Of a DNA stretch of 64,000 bases, positions 26,510 to 36,615 are shown piece after piece. A model generated the notes under the pieces. It ran no database searches, had not been told where the DNA came from, and saw only the letters and a list, made by a program, of their open reading frames with translations. The stretch spans positions 1,116,001 through 1,180,000 of the forward strand of contig CAVQXJ010000013.1 in assembly GCA_963717745.1 (NCBI GenBank), in the 5' to 3' direction. The DNA comes from JACCXG01 sp963717745. GTDB lineage: Bacteria > Acidobacteriota > Vicinamibacteria > Vicinamibacterales > 2-12-FULL-66-21. Within the stretch, counting starts at the first letter, position 1, and the number at the start of each line of letters is the position of its first letter. The position numbers and the translations under genes are program-made.

Positions 26510-28945
26510 ATGCCGTGGATTGAACATCTGGCGCGCGATGTGCGCCACGCCTGCCGGACCATCGCGCGGATGCCTCTGCTCGCGGCGGTGGTGGTCCTGT
26601 CGCTCGGCGTCGGCATCGGCGCCAATCTGGTGGTCTTCTCGTGGCTGCAGGCGGTGGTCCTGCAACCGCTGCCGGGGGTGGCCGATGCGCGACACCTTTA
26701 CTCCGTCGAGCCGCGCGCCGAGACCGGGACGCTATCCGGGCGCCTCCTGGATGGAGGACGGCGACTACCGTGAGCGGCTGCGGTCGTTCGAGAGCCTGCT
26801 GGCGTTCCGCCCGGTGCCGTTCAACATCGGCGAGGCCGCGAGCAACGAGCGGATGTATGGGCAGCTGGTCTCCGGCAACTTCTTCAGCGCGCTCGGGCTG
26901 ACGCCGGCGGCCGGCCGGTTCTTCCGTCAGGACGAGGTCGAGCGGTCGTCGAGCGCGACCGGCCCTGGTGATCTCGCACGGTCTGGCGCGCGCCCGCTAC
27001 ACCGCCGCGGCGTCGGCGGTCGGACAGACCCTCCGCGTCAACGGCACGGATCTGGTGATCGTCGGCGTCGCGCCGGAGCACTTCCAAGGCACCGTGCTCG
27101 GCCTGGAGTTCGCGATGTGGGTGCCGGCGACGCTGGCGCCGACCCTGCTCGCCGGCTCGCGCGAGCTCGATTCGCGCGAGAGCCGCGGCTACGCGGTGAT
27201 GGGAAGGCTGGCGCCCGGCGTGACCCCGGCCCAGGCGCAGGCGGAGCGTCGACGGCGTGGCGCGGGAGCTCGCGCGCGATCCATCCCGCGACCAACGCCA
27301 CCATGACCGCGGAGGTGCTGACGTTCTGGCAGGCGGCGCGCGGGCCCCAGAAGATGATCACCGGAGCGCTGGCGGGGCTGCAGGCCATCATGCTGCTCGT
27401 CCTGCTGGCGGTCTGCGCCAACACCGCCAACCTGATGCTGGCGCGCGCCAGCACGCGGCAGCGCGAGGTCGGGGTGCGCGTCGCGCTCGGCGCCGGACGC
27501 CTGCGCATCGTCTCGGCGCTGCTGAGCGAGAACGTGCTGCTGGCGCTGGCCGGTGGAGCGCTGGGCGTCGCGCTCGCGGTGTGGGGCACCAACGCCATCC
27601 GCGCGGTGCCGTTCATCGGGGCGTTTCCGATCCGTTTTCAAACCCACATCGACGGCATGGGCCTGGGCGTGGCGGTGCTGCTCGCGCTGACCTGCGGCGT
27701 CGCTCGTCGGCCTGGTGCCCGCCGTGCAGCTGTCGCGGATCGGCGCGCAGCAGGCGTTCCGCGCCGCCAGCCGCGGCGCGTCGCGCAGCCGGCTCCGCAA
27801 CGCGCTCATGGCGGCCGAGGTCGCGCTGGCGCTGATGGTGCTGCTGGTGGCCGGCCTGTTCCTGCGCGGCCTCCTCGAGACACGCGAGATCGAGACCGGC
27901 TTCCGGCGCTCCGGCGTGCTGCTCGCGGCGTACGACCTGAGCGGCCGCACGCTGACGCGACCAGGCCTCGCGCGAGTTCGCCGACCGGCTGCTCGAACGG
28001 CTTCGAGCCGTGCCGGGCGTCCGAGGCCGCGGCCATTGCCACCCAGGTGCCGCTCGACATTCACGGGCTGCCGCTGCGCGCGTTCGTGATCGAGGGCCGA
28101 GCCAGGTCCGACGGCCAGCCGGATCGCGCGATCAGCAACACGGTCACGCATGGGTATTTCGCGACCATGGGCATTCCGCTGCTGCAGGGCACCGACTTCG
28201 CCGCGCAGCCGGCGCCACGGCTGCGGCCTCAGGTCATCGTCAACGAAGAATTCGTCCGGCGCTTCCTCGAACGGCGGCGAGCCACTCGGACGCACGGTGC
28301 AGAACCGCGATCGCGTGCTACACCATCTGCGGGGTGGTCCGGAACTCGCTCTATGAGTCGTTCGACGAGGCGCCGACGCCGATCGTGTATTTCTCGTTCC
28401 GCGATCGCCCGGCCTCGGCCGGGGAAATCCACGTGCAGACCGCCGACGGCTCGGAGACGCTGCTGGCGGGCGACCTCCGCCGCGCCGTCCGCGACATCGA
28501 TCCGGCGCTGCCGATCTACGACGTGCGGACGCTCGAGGAGCACGTCGAGAAGAACCTGTTCCTCCGCCGCATCCCGGCGCGCATGTTCGTGGTGCTCGGC
28601 CCGCTGCTGCTGGGGCTCGCGGCGATCGGGATTTACGCCGTCGTGGCCTACGCGGTCGCCCAGCGCACCACCGAGATCGGCATCCGCATGGCGCTCGGCG
28701 CCACCGGCGGCCGGGTCGTCGGCGAAATGGTGGTGGATACGCTGCGGGTGGTGGCGGCGGGCGCGGTGGTGGGATGGCTGCTGGTCTATGTGGTCCAGAT
28801 TCACATCGCGCCGGGACGGCCGCTGGCCTTGTCGGTGTTCGCCGGGGTCCCGGTCATCCTGCTGGTGGTCGCGGCATTCGCGTGCTGGCTTCCGGCGCAG
28901 CGCGCGTCGCGGGTGGATCCGATGATCGCGCTGCGGCACGAGTGA
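26510..28945 (+). CDS. ADOP-family ABC-type permease (copy 3), multiply frameshifted
   Basis: Same family as copies 1, 2 and 4. Family segments occur in order but in changing frames: MPWIEHLARDVRHACRTIAR with MPLLAAVVVLSLGVGIGANL, then LVSGNFFSALGLTPAAGRFF, then NTANLMLARASTRQREVGVR and VALGAGRLRIVSALLSENVL, then RNALMAAEVALALMVLLVAG, and finally TTEIGIRMALGATGGRVVGE ending VDPMIALRHE. Changes fall near 26730, 26950, 27250, 27705, 27990, 28280 and 28325. No residues of the conserved blocks seem lost, so a run of consensus errors is as likely as a true pseudogene. Confidence 0.82.
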
Positions 28946-28977
28946 CTTATCTGCGACAGCCGCAGTCACGCTGCATT

Positions 28978-29352
28978 CCTTGTCCACGGCGCCTCCGGCG
29001 CGGCTCGGCCTTCGGCCGAGGGACGAGACGACGACACGACGACACGACGAAAACCTTGTGAGTCACTTCGACGGATTGTGTCCCGTTGGCGGCGCCGCGC
29101 TTCGCGCGGCGCCGGCGAGGTCGGTCAGACGCGCGCGACGTGCGTCGGCAACGGGGAAAGCCGTTGATATCGGGATCGAGGGAGCGTCGACGAACATGCC
29201 CCGACGGACCGACGTGGCCCGTTGCTTTCTAGCGTCGTTGTCGTCGTGTCGTCGTGTCGTCCTGGCGCGCAGCGCGCGCGCAGCGCAACCGTGGTCTCGA
29301 TCGCAGCGTGACGGCGGCTGCCGTCCGAAGAGAGCTCCGGCGCACGCGATTG
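28978..29352. repeat. Repeat family G, full copy 2
   Basis: Starts CTTGTCCACGGCGCCTCCGG, then left arm ACGACGACACGACGACACGA (29029-29048), inner AACCTTGTGAGTCACTTCGA and GGCGGCGCCGCGCTTCGCG, GCCGTTGATA, GACGTGGCCCGTTGCTTTCT, inverted right arm TCGTCGTGTCGTCGTGTCGT (29239-29262), and end GACGGCGGCTGCCGTCCGAA. Same order as copy 1 at 19.2 kb without the nested family D hairpin. Confidence 0.82.
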
Positions 29353-29382
29353 CGATAAACTCCTCTCTTCAAGGAGTCTATC

Positions 29383-32180
29383 GTGACCATCAGGCACCGA
29401 TTCCGCCGTGCTCCTGCTCTGTCTGGCCCTGTTCGCGACGGCGCTGGTCGCAGCCCGCGATCGGACAGGGTGTGCCCGCTGCCGCGCCCCAGTCGGCGGC
29501 CGCCATCCCGAAGGTCCAGTTCGAGAAGTACAGCTTGCCGAACGGGCTGCAGGTCATCCTTCACGTCGACCGCAAGCTGCCGATGGTCCACGTCAACCAG
29601 TGGTTCCACGTCGGCTCGAAGAACGAGCGCGAGGGACGGAGCGGCTTCGCGCACCTGTTCGAGCACATGATGTTCCAGGGCTCGAAGAACGCCAGCAAGG
29701 AGTACTTCACCTACGCCGAAGCGGCCGGCGCGAATGTCCGGGAAGGGGGCGTGAACGGGACGACCGATCAGGACCGGACCAACTACTTCGCCACCGTCCC
29801 GTCCGCGAATCTCGAAAACGTCCTGTGGTTCGAGAGCGACCGTCTGCTCACGCTGCCGGAGGCGTTGACCGACGCGAAGCTCTCCAATCAGCGCGACGTG
29901 GTGCGCAACGAACGGCGGCAGGGACTCGAGAACACGCCCTACGGCCGGTGGTTCAAGCTGGTCGCCGAGAACCTGTATCCGTCGCGCCATCCGTATGCCA
30001 ACGACGTCATCGGCATGCACGAGGATCTGGCGGCGGCCACCCTCGAGGACGTGCGCGACTTCTTCCGGACCTACTACACGCCCAACAACCTGTCGCTGGT
30101 GATTGCCGGCGACTTCGATCCCGCCGCGGCCAAGCCGCTGGTCGAGAAATACTTCGGCACCATTCCCGCGGGACCGCCACTCGACCGGCCGGCACGGGGG
30201 ACGCCGAAACTCGATGGGGAGAAGGCCATCGAAGTGCGCGATCGCGTGCCCCAGGAGCGCACCTATTTCGCCTGGCACACGCCGGCGTACTTCGAGCCGG
30301 GTGACGCCGAGCTCGATCTCGCCTCGACCATCCTCACCGACGGCCTCTCCGCGCGGCTGAACAAGACACTGGTCTACGACCGCCAGCTCGCGTCGGACAC
30401 CACGGCCTTCCAATCGAGCCAGCCGTTGACCGGGTGGTACGTCATCTGGGCGACCGCGCGGCCGGGCGCGGATCTGAAGCAGGTCGAGGCCATCGTGACC
30501 GAGGAGATCGCCCGGCTCGCGAAAGACGGCCCGACCGAAGAGGAGTTGACCCGCGCCAAGACGAAATGGGAGTTCACCTTCGTGACCGGGCTCGAGGGCA
30601 TCGGCGGCTTCGGCGGCAAGGCCGACATCCTCAACCGCTACAACACCTACTTGGGCAACCCGGGGATGTTCGAGGCGGATTTCGCCCGCTACCGCGGTGC
30701 GACGGTGGCCAGCGTCAAGGCGGCCGTCAACGAGTACCTCAACACGCGAAACCGCCTGCTCGTGCGCTTCAGGCCGGAGCAGTCCGGCGCGCCGTCGAAG
30801 ACGGCGGTCGATCGCACGAAGGAGCCGCCGCTCGGGGCCGACCGGCCCTTCACCGCGCCCGAGGTCAAAACGTCCAAGCTGCCGAACGGCCTCGAGGTGT
30901 TCGTGGTCGAGCGGCCGGAGCTGCCGAAGGTTTCGGTCGCGCTGGCGACCCGCGCCGGCGGCGTGACCGATCCGGCGGGCAAGGGCGGTCTCGGCAGCCT
31001 GACCGCGCGGGTGATGCGCCGCGGGACCAAGACGAAGAGCGCGCTCGACATCGACAACACGCTCGGCGACCTGGGCACGTCGCTGACGTCAGCCGCCGGA
31101 CGCGAGAGCGCGCGGCTCGGACTCGAGGTGCTGAAGCGGAATCTCTCGCCGGCGCTCGTGGTCCTCGCCGAGGTGGCGCAGCAGCCATCATTTCCGGCCG
31201 CGGAATTCGATCGCGAGAAGAAGCTGGCGCTCGACGGGCTGTCGCAGGCCGCCAACAATCCGCAGGCCGTCGCCAACCGCGTCGCCTTCATGCTGGCGTT
31301 CGGTCTCGATCACCCCTATGGACGGCCGCCCGCCGGCCTGCCCTCGACCGTCGGGACCATCACCCGCGATGATCTGAGCCGGTTCCATCAGGCGCAGTGG
31401 AAGCCCGGCAGCTCGGCGCTGGTGTTCGTCGGCGACATCACGCTGGCCGAAGCGACCGCGCTCGCCAAGCAGCATTTCAGCAGCTGGTCGGGCGGGGCGG
31501 CGCCGGCGGCGACGGTGGCGGCACCGCAGCCGGTCGGACCCGGAAAGGTCTACCTGATCGATCGACAGAACGCCGCGCAGACCGTCATCGCGCACGTGCT
31601 GCCGGCGCCCGCGCGATCCGCGCCGGATTATGCGGCGGTGACGCTCGCCGACGCCGTGTATGGCGGGGGCGGTTTCGGGACCCGGCTCAATCTGAACCTG
31701 CGCGAAGACAAAGGCTACTCGTACGGCGTCTTCTCGAACGCGGCGCTGCTGCGCCACTCCGGCGCGATCATCGCATCGGGCGGGGTGCAGACCGACAAGA
31801 CCAAGGAGTCGGCCGCCGAGTTCATCGCCGAGCTGAAGAACCTGGCCGGCGCGAAGCCGATTTCCGAGACCGAGCTCACGGCGGCGCGCCTCACCAAGAT
31901 TCGCGGCTATGCCCAGCAATTCGAATCGCTGGACCGCGTGTCGGGGCAGGTGGTCAATCTGTGGGCGCTGGGGCTCCCGATGATCGAGCTGCAGCGCGAG
32001 CCTGAAAGCCTGCTGGGCGCCTCGGTGGCCGCGGTGAACGCCGCCGGCGCGAAGTACGCGGCCCCGGCCGGCACCACGCTGCTGCTGGTCGGCGATCGAT
32101 CGAAGATCGAGGCGGGCCTGCGCGAGCTCAACGCCGGCGAAATCGTCGTGCTCGACGTCGAAGGGCGGCCGCTGAAGTAG
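29383..32180 (+). CDS. M16-family zinc metallopeptidase, secreted, two-domain; frameshifted leader
   Basis: Peptidase of about 930 aa made of two tandem M16 units. The N-terminal unit has the inverted zinc motif HLFEH (FAHLFEHMMFQGS) and the downstream VVRNERRQ; the second unit (about 480 onward, VKTSKLPNGLEVFVVERPEL) lacks HxxEH, as usual, and has GGGGFGTRLNLNLREDKGYSY. The start is GTG 29383, six bases after AAGGAG. From there the leader VTIRHRFRRA changes frame near 29410 (VLLLCLALFATALVAA, a signal peptide) and again near 29455 into QPAIGQGVPAAAPQ. The much longer frame upstream only reads repeat family G. Likely periplasmic; degrades peptides. Confidence 0.9.
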
Positions 32181-32211
32181 GCGCTTTCTTGGGAACTTGT
32201 TGCCAACGGGG

Positions 32212-32326
32212 GATACCGAGGTATCGGATTTCAAAAACGGAGCAACGGAGCCAACGGAGAAAACGAAGAAGACAGTTCATTTTTCAAGAAAAGCAAAAAT
32301 CCGGTACCTCCGACTCCAAGATGGCG
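32212..32326. repeat. Repeat family B, copy with own short inverted arms
   Basis: GAGGTATCGGATTTCAAAAA and CGGAGCAACGGAGCCAACGG on the left face AAAAATCCGGTACCTCCG on the right (32297-32314). The arms are short; the centre is A-rich. It lies between the M16 gene and the LarA-like gene. Confidence 0.75.
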
Positions 32327-32400
32327 CTGGTCGCTGTGAAACATGGCGCCGATCGCCTTGACATCATCCAACGAGCCCGCATAGCGTTCCGAACGTGCAC

Positions 32401-33694
32401 ATGAAGCATCGGGGACCCGGCGCGGACGACACCGTGATCGGACACGGCGTCGCCGAGGGCTACCTCTCGGACGCTGAGATCGCGCGCCTGGCGAAGGAGG
32501 GACTGGCGCGGCTGCCGCTCGACGGTCGGCGCGTGCTGGTGCTGATTCCCGACGGCACCCGGACCATGCCGATGCCGCTCATGTTCGAGACCCTCGAGCG
32601 CGAGCTCGGACCCCGCGTGGGGGCGCTGGACTTCCTCATCGCACTCGGCACGCACACGCCGATGAGCGACGAGCAGCTCTCCCGGCACGTCGGCCGGACC
32701 GTGGTCGAGGGCATGGTGGGGGACCGGCGGATCTTCAACCATCGCTGGGACGATCCGGCCACGTTCGTGAAGCTGGGCGAGATTCCCGCCGACGACGTGC
32801 GCGAGCTGACCGGCGGGCGGCTCAACGAGTCGGTCCAGGTCGCGCTCAACCGGCTGCTGGTCGAGTACGACCACGTCCTGATCTGCGGCCCGGTGTTTCC
32901 GCACGAGGTGGTCGGCTTTTCCGGCGGCACCAAGTATCTGTTCCCCGGCGTGGCCGCCGCCGAGATCATCCATTTCACGCACTGGCTGGGGGCGCTGATC
33001 ACCAGCTACGACGTGATCGGCACGATGGACACGCCGGTCCGTGCGGTGATCGATCGCGCCGCCAGTCTGCTCCATACGCCGCTGTCGCTGCTGGCGCTGG
33101 TGGTGACGCACGACGGCGTCGCCGGGCTTGTATTGCGGCGATCCGCGCGACACCTGGCGCGAGGCGGCGACGCTGTCGTCGCGGCGGCATGTCGTCTGGG
33201 TCGACAAGCCGTATCAGCGCGTGCTGGCGATGATGCCGCCGATGTACGACGATCTGTGGACCGCCGCCAAGGGCATGTACAAGATCGAGCCGGCGGTGGC
33301 CGATGGCGGAGAAGTGGTGATCTACGCGCCGCACGTCACCGAGGTCAGCTACGTCCACGGCAAGCTGCTGGACGAGGTCGGCTACCACTGCCGCGACTAT
33401 TTCGTGTCGCAGTGGGAACGCTTCAAACATTATCCCGGCGGCATCCTGGCGCACTCGACCCACGTGCGGGGCCTGGGAACGTTCGACGCGTCGTGCGGCT
33501 TGGAAACGCCGCGCATCCAGGTCACCCTCGCCACCGGCATCCCGCGCGAGCGATGCGAGCGGATCAACCTCGGATACATGGACCCGGCCACCGTCAACCC
33601 CGACGAGTGGCGAGGACATCGAGGGTGGCTGGTGGTGCCGAGAGCCGGCGAAATGTTGTACCGGGTGGGGCAGCCGCCGGCGTGGGGGGAGTGA
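32401..33694 (+). CDS. LarA-like nickel-pincer racemase/DUF2088 protein, frameshifted
   Basis: About 430 aa. The N-terminal domain has GTRTMPMPLMFETLERELG and the motif LGTHTPMSDEQLSRH with the catalytic His; then HEVVGFSGGTKYLFPG, where the Lys of GGxK tethers the nickel-pincer nucleotide in lactate racemase. The C-terminal half has VVWVDKPYQRVLAMMPPMYD and AKGMYKIEPAVADGGEVVIY. A frame change near 33120 splits the halves. ATG 32401 or GTG 32395 may start it. It sits upstream of 6-phosphogluconate dehydrogenase and a sugar kinase, so an unknown sugar-acid epimerisation is likely; lactate specificity is not shown. Cofactor-synthesis genes larB/C/E are not in the window. Confidence 0.85.
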
Positions 33695-33698
33695 GCCT

Positions 33699-33870
33699 TG
33701 TCAAATCCCAAGCTCCAAATCCCAAGATCCAACCACTCCCAAACGCCAAATCCCCAAAGGAACCCGGTTGCGAGTGAGTGGGCAGGTTGGGGTTTGGGAT
33801 TTGGGATTTCCATTTGGGACTTGGCAGTTGGGCGTGGTTGGGATTTGGGATTTGGAGCTTGGGATTTGAC
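33699..33870. repeat. Repeat family A, copy 2
   Basis: Left arm TCAAATCCCAAGCTCCAAAT, right arm ending TTTGGAGCTTGGGATTTGAC directly against the ATG of the next gene. The right arm thus supplies the sequence where a ribosome binding site should be; GGAG lies about 14 bases from the ATG. Confidence 0.9.
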
Positions 33871-35313
33871 ATGACCTACAAGATGGGAGTGGTCGGGCTC
33901 GGCGTGATGGGGGCGAGCCTGGCTCGGAACATCGAAAGCAAGGGGTTTCCGGTCGTCGGCTACGACCTCGACACCAAGAAGACGCGCGGGTTCCTCGATG
34001 GGCCGGCCAAGGGCAAGGCGATCGCCGGTGCCGACCACCCGACGCAGTTGATGGAGATGCTCGAACGGCCGCGGCGCATCCTGATGATGGTGCCGGCCGG
34101 CGCGCCGGTGGACAGCGTGATCGCGCACCTTCGGCCGCACCTCGAGGAAGGGGACATCCTGATCGACGGCGGCAACTCGTACTTCGCCGACACCGACCGG
34201 CGGAGCGACGATCTCGCGAAGACCGGATTCCGGTTCGTCGGCGCCGGCGTGTCGGGCGGCGAAGAGGGTGCGCTGCTGGGGCCGGCGATCATGCCGGGCG
34301 GACCGCCGGAAGCCTGGGATGCGCTGGCGCCGATCTTCCGGGCGATCGCGGCCAAGGCGGAGGACGGCGAGCCCTGCGTCGACTACATGGGACCGCGCGG
34401 CGCCGGGCACTACGTCAAGATGGTGCACAACGGCATCGAGTACGGCGACATGCAGCTCATTGCCGAGGTCTACGACATCCTGCACCGCGGCGCCGGCCTG
34501 CCCCCGCGTGAGCTCGCCGACATCTTCGCCGATTGGAACGACGGCGAGCTCAAGTCGTACCTGGTGGAGATCACCGCGAAGATCTTCGAGCGCGAAGACG
34601 AGGAGACGGGGAAGCCGCTGGTCGATCTGATTCTGGACGAGGCGCAGCAGAAGGGCACTGGCAAGTGGATGAGCCAGAACGCCTTCGACGTGGGGGCGCC
34701 GATCCCGACGGTCAACGCCGCGGTCGAAGCGCGCATCCTCTCGTCGCTCAAGAGCGAGCGCACGATCGCCAGCCGCGTCCTGCGCGGGCCGTCGCCGGAG
34801 GGTCGCGGTGACCGCGCCCGCCTGATCGACGCCGCCCGCCAGGCGCTCTACGCCTGCAAGATCACCTCGTACGCGCAGGGCATGGCGATGCTGCGCCTGG
34901 CCTCGAAGGAATACGGCTACGGCATCGATCCGGGGCGGGTCGCCAAGATCTGGCGGGCCGGCTGCATCATCCGCGCGAGCCTGCTCGGCGACATCCGCCA
35001 GGCCTTCGAGCGCGATCCCAACCTGGTCAACCTGCTGCTGGACGACGCTTTTCGCGACGCGATCGGCGAACGTCAGGAAGGGTGGCGGCACGTCCTGCAG
35101 GCGGCGATCGGACTGGGGATTCCGGTGCCGGCGATGGGCTCGTCGCTCGCATACTACGATTCATACCGGGCGGCGCGCCTGCCGGCCAATCTCACGCAGG
35201 CGCAGCGCGACTTCTTCGGCGCGCACACCTACCGCCGCGCCGATCGCGACGGCACGTTCCACACGCAGTGGATCGGTGAGCCCGCCGCCCGACAGGGGAG
35301 CGATACACACTGA
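33871..35313 (+). CDS. gnd: 6-phosphogluconate dehydrogenase, decarboxylating
   Basis: A 480-aa enzyme that converts 6-phosphogluconate to ribulose 5-phosphate and CO2. The NADP-binding motif is GVVGLGVMGASLARN; substrate motifs GGNSYFADTDRR, GAGVSGGEEGALLGP and MGPRGAGHYVKMVHNGIEY, and the C-terminal family block LILDEAQQKGTGKW, are all present. Full length for the long, dimeric class. The TGA overlaps the ATG of the downstream kinase by one base, so they are coupled. The LarA-like gene lies upstream across a family A repeat. Confidence 0.96.
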   Translation: MTYKMGVVGLGVMGASLARNIESKGFPVVGYDLDTKKTRGFLDGPAKGKAIAGADHPTQLMEMLERPRRILMMVPAGAPVDSVIAHLRPHLEEGDILIDGGNSYFADTDRRSDDLAKTGFRFVGAGVSGGEEGALLGPAIMPGGPPEAWDALAPIFRAIAAKAEDGEPCVDYMGPRGAGHYVKMVHNGIEYGDMQLIAEVYDILHRGAGLPPRELADIFADWNDGELKSYLVEITAKIFEREDEETGKPLVDLILDEAQQKGTGKWMSQNAFDVGAPIPTVNAAVEARILSSLKSERTIASRVLRGPSPEGRGDRARLIDAARQALYACKITSYAQGMAMLRLASKEYGYGIDPGRVAKIWRAGCIIRASLLGDIRQAFERDPNLVNLLLDDAFRDAIGERQEGWRHVLQAAIGLGIPVPAMGSSLAYYDSYRAARLPANLTQAQRDFFGAHTYRRADRDGTFHTQWIGEPAARQGSDTH

Positions 35314-36410
35314 TGGCCACCGATTCCGGTCCGCTGAAAGTTCCGTCCGAAGGCGCGCTCGACTTCCTCTCGCTCGGCGCGCTCATTCATCGTCTCGATC
35401 CGGGGGTGATCCCGTTCCGCAAGGCGATGACCTGTGCAATTCATGTCAGCGGCGGCGAGTTCAACACCGCCGCCAACCTGTCCGATTGCTTCGGGCTGAA
35501 GACCGGCGTCGCCACCGCGATGGTCGAGTATCCGATCGGCGAGCTGATCGCCGGACGGGTCCGGTCGATGGGCGTGACGCCGTTCTACAAGATCTTCAAG
35601 CACGACGGCGTCCGCGGCCCGAACATGGCAACCGTCTACAGCGATCGCGGCTTCGGCGTGCGTGGTCCCACTGTCTTCTACAACCGCTGCAACGAGGCCG
35701 CCGCCCAGCTCAAGCCCGGTGATTTCGACTGGGACAAGATCTTCGGCACCGGCGTGCGGTGGTTCCACAGCGGCGGGATCTTCGCGTCGCTCTCGGAAAC
35801 GACCTCGGAGCTGATCATCGAAGCCATGGAGGCGGCGCACAGGCACGGCGCTGTCGTCTCGCTGGATCTCAACTACCGGGAGAAGCTGTGGGCCGCGGCC
35901 GGTGGCGCCGACCGGGCGGTCGACACCCTCGGCCGCATCGTCGAACATGTCGACGTGCTGGTCGGCAATGAAGAGGATCTGCAGAAGGGCCTGGGCATCA
36001 CCGGTCCGGAAGTCTCCAGCAAGGCTGCGTCGGCCCTGGATCACAGCGCCTTCTCCGGCATGATCGAGCACGTCGTGAAGCGTTTCCCGGGCATCAAGGT
36101 GGTGGCGACGACCCTGCGCCACGTGCACTCGACCAACCGCCACTCGTGGAGCGCGGTGGCGTCGATCAACGGCGAGATCCACGTCGCCCCGACCTGCGAG
36201 CTCGACGTCTACGATCGCGTCGGCGGCGGCGACGGCTTCGCCTCCGGCCTGTTCTACGGCCTGCTGTCCGGCGAGCCGCACGCGGAATGCGTGAAGCTGG
36301 GCTGGGCTCACGGTGCGATGATCACGGCATTTCCAGGGGACACTACGATGGCGACGCTCGAGCAGGTGCGGGCCTTCGCCAAAGGGGGGTCGGCCCGCAT
36401 ACAGCGCTGA
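35313..36410 (+). CDS. PfkB-family sugar kinase, 2-keto-3-deoxygluconate kinase-like
   Basis: Ribokinase-fold kinase of 365 aa. It has substrate-binding segments VSGGEFNTAANLSDCFG, SLDLNYREKLW and VGNEEDLQKGLG, and the PfkB signature DRVGGGDGFASGLFYGLL, with GGGD replacing the usual GAGD but keeping the catalytic Asp. Order and length fit 2-keto-3-deoxygluconate kinases. Coupled to gnd by a one-base overlap. With gnd it covers both a pentose-phosphate and an Entner-Doudoroff-like route for gluconate or uronate products. The exact substrate is inferred. Confidence 0.87.
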   Translation: MATDSGPLKVPSEGALDFLSLGALIHRLDPGVIPFRKAMTCAIHVSGGEFNTAANLSDCFGLKTGVATAMVEYPIGELIAGRVRSMGVTPFYKIFKHDGVRGPNMATVYSDRGFGVRGPTVFYNRCNEAAAQLKPGDFDWDKIFGTGVRWFHSGGIFASLSETTSELIIEAMEAAHRHGAVVSLDLNYREKLWAAAGGADRAVDTLGRIVEHVDVLVGNEEDLQKGLGITGPEVSSKAASALDHSAFSGMIEHVVKRFPGIKVVATTLRHVHSTNRHSWSAVASINGEIHVAPTCELDVYDRVGGGDGFASGLFYGLLSGEPHAECVKLGWAHGAMITAFPGDTTMATLEQVRAFAKGGSARIQR

Positions 36411-36424
36411 GCGCTGTCTGCGAG

Positions 36425-36605
36425 CCGAAATCCCAAGCTCCAAATCCCAAATCCCAACCACTCCCAAACGCCAAATCCCAAAGGTACGAAGGCGGGAGTT
36501 GGGAGTTTGGGAGTTTGAATTATGAGTTGGGAGTTGGGAGTTAATTTTGGGACTTGGGATTTGGGAGTGGTTGGAGCTTGGGATTTGGATCTTGGGATTT
36601 GATTC
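36425..36605. repeat. Repeat family A, copy 3
   Basis: Left arm AAATCCCAAGCTCCAAATCC, C-rich words to about 36485; right arm from about 36520 ending TTGGAGCTTGGGATTTGG and ATCTTGGGATTTGATT at 36605. The last bases are followed by TAGGAGCGTC, the real ribosome binding site of the PIG-L gene. Confidence 0.9.
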
Positions 36606-36615
36606 TAGGAGCGTC

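Noticed and set aside
26510..28945. Treating ADOP 3 as several small genes
   Set aside because: The pieces are successive parts of one permease in family order; no piece has its own start signal.
28980..29520. N-terminal extension of the M16 peptidase by over 130 residues
   Set aside because: The extension reads repeat family G; a better start with AAGGAG and a signal peptide exists at 29383.
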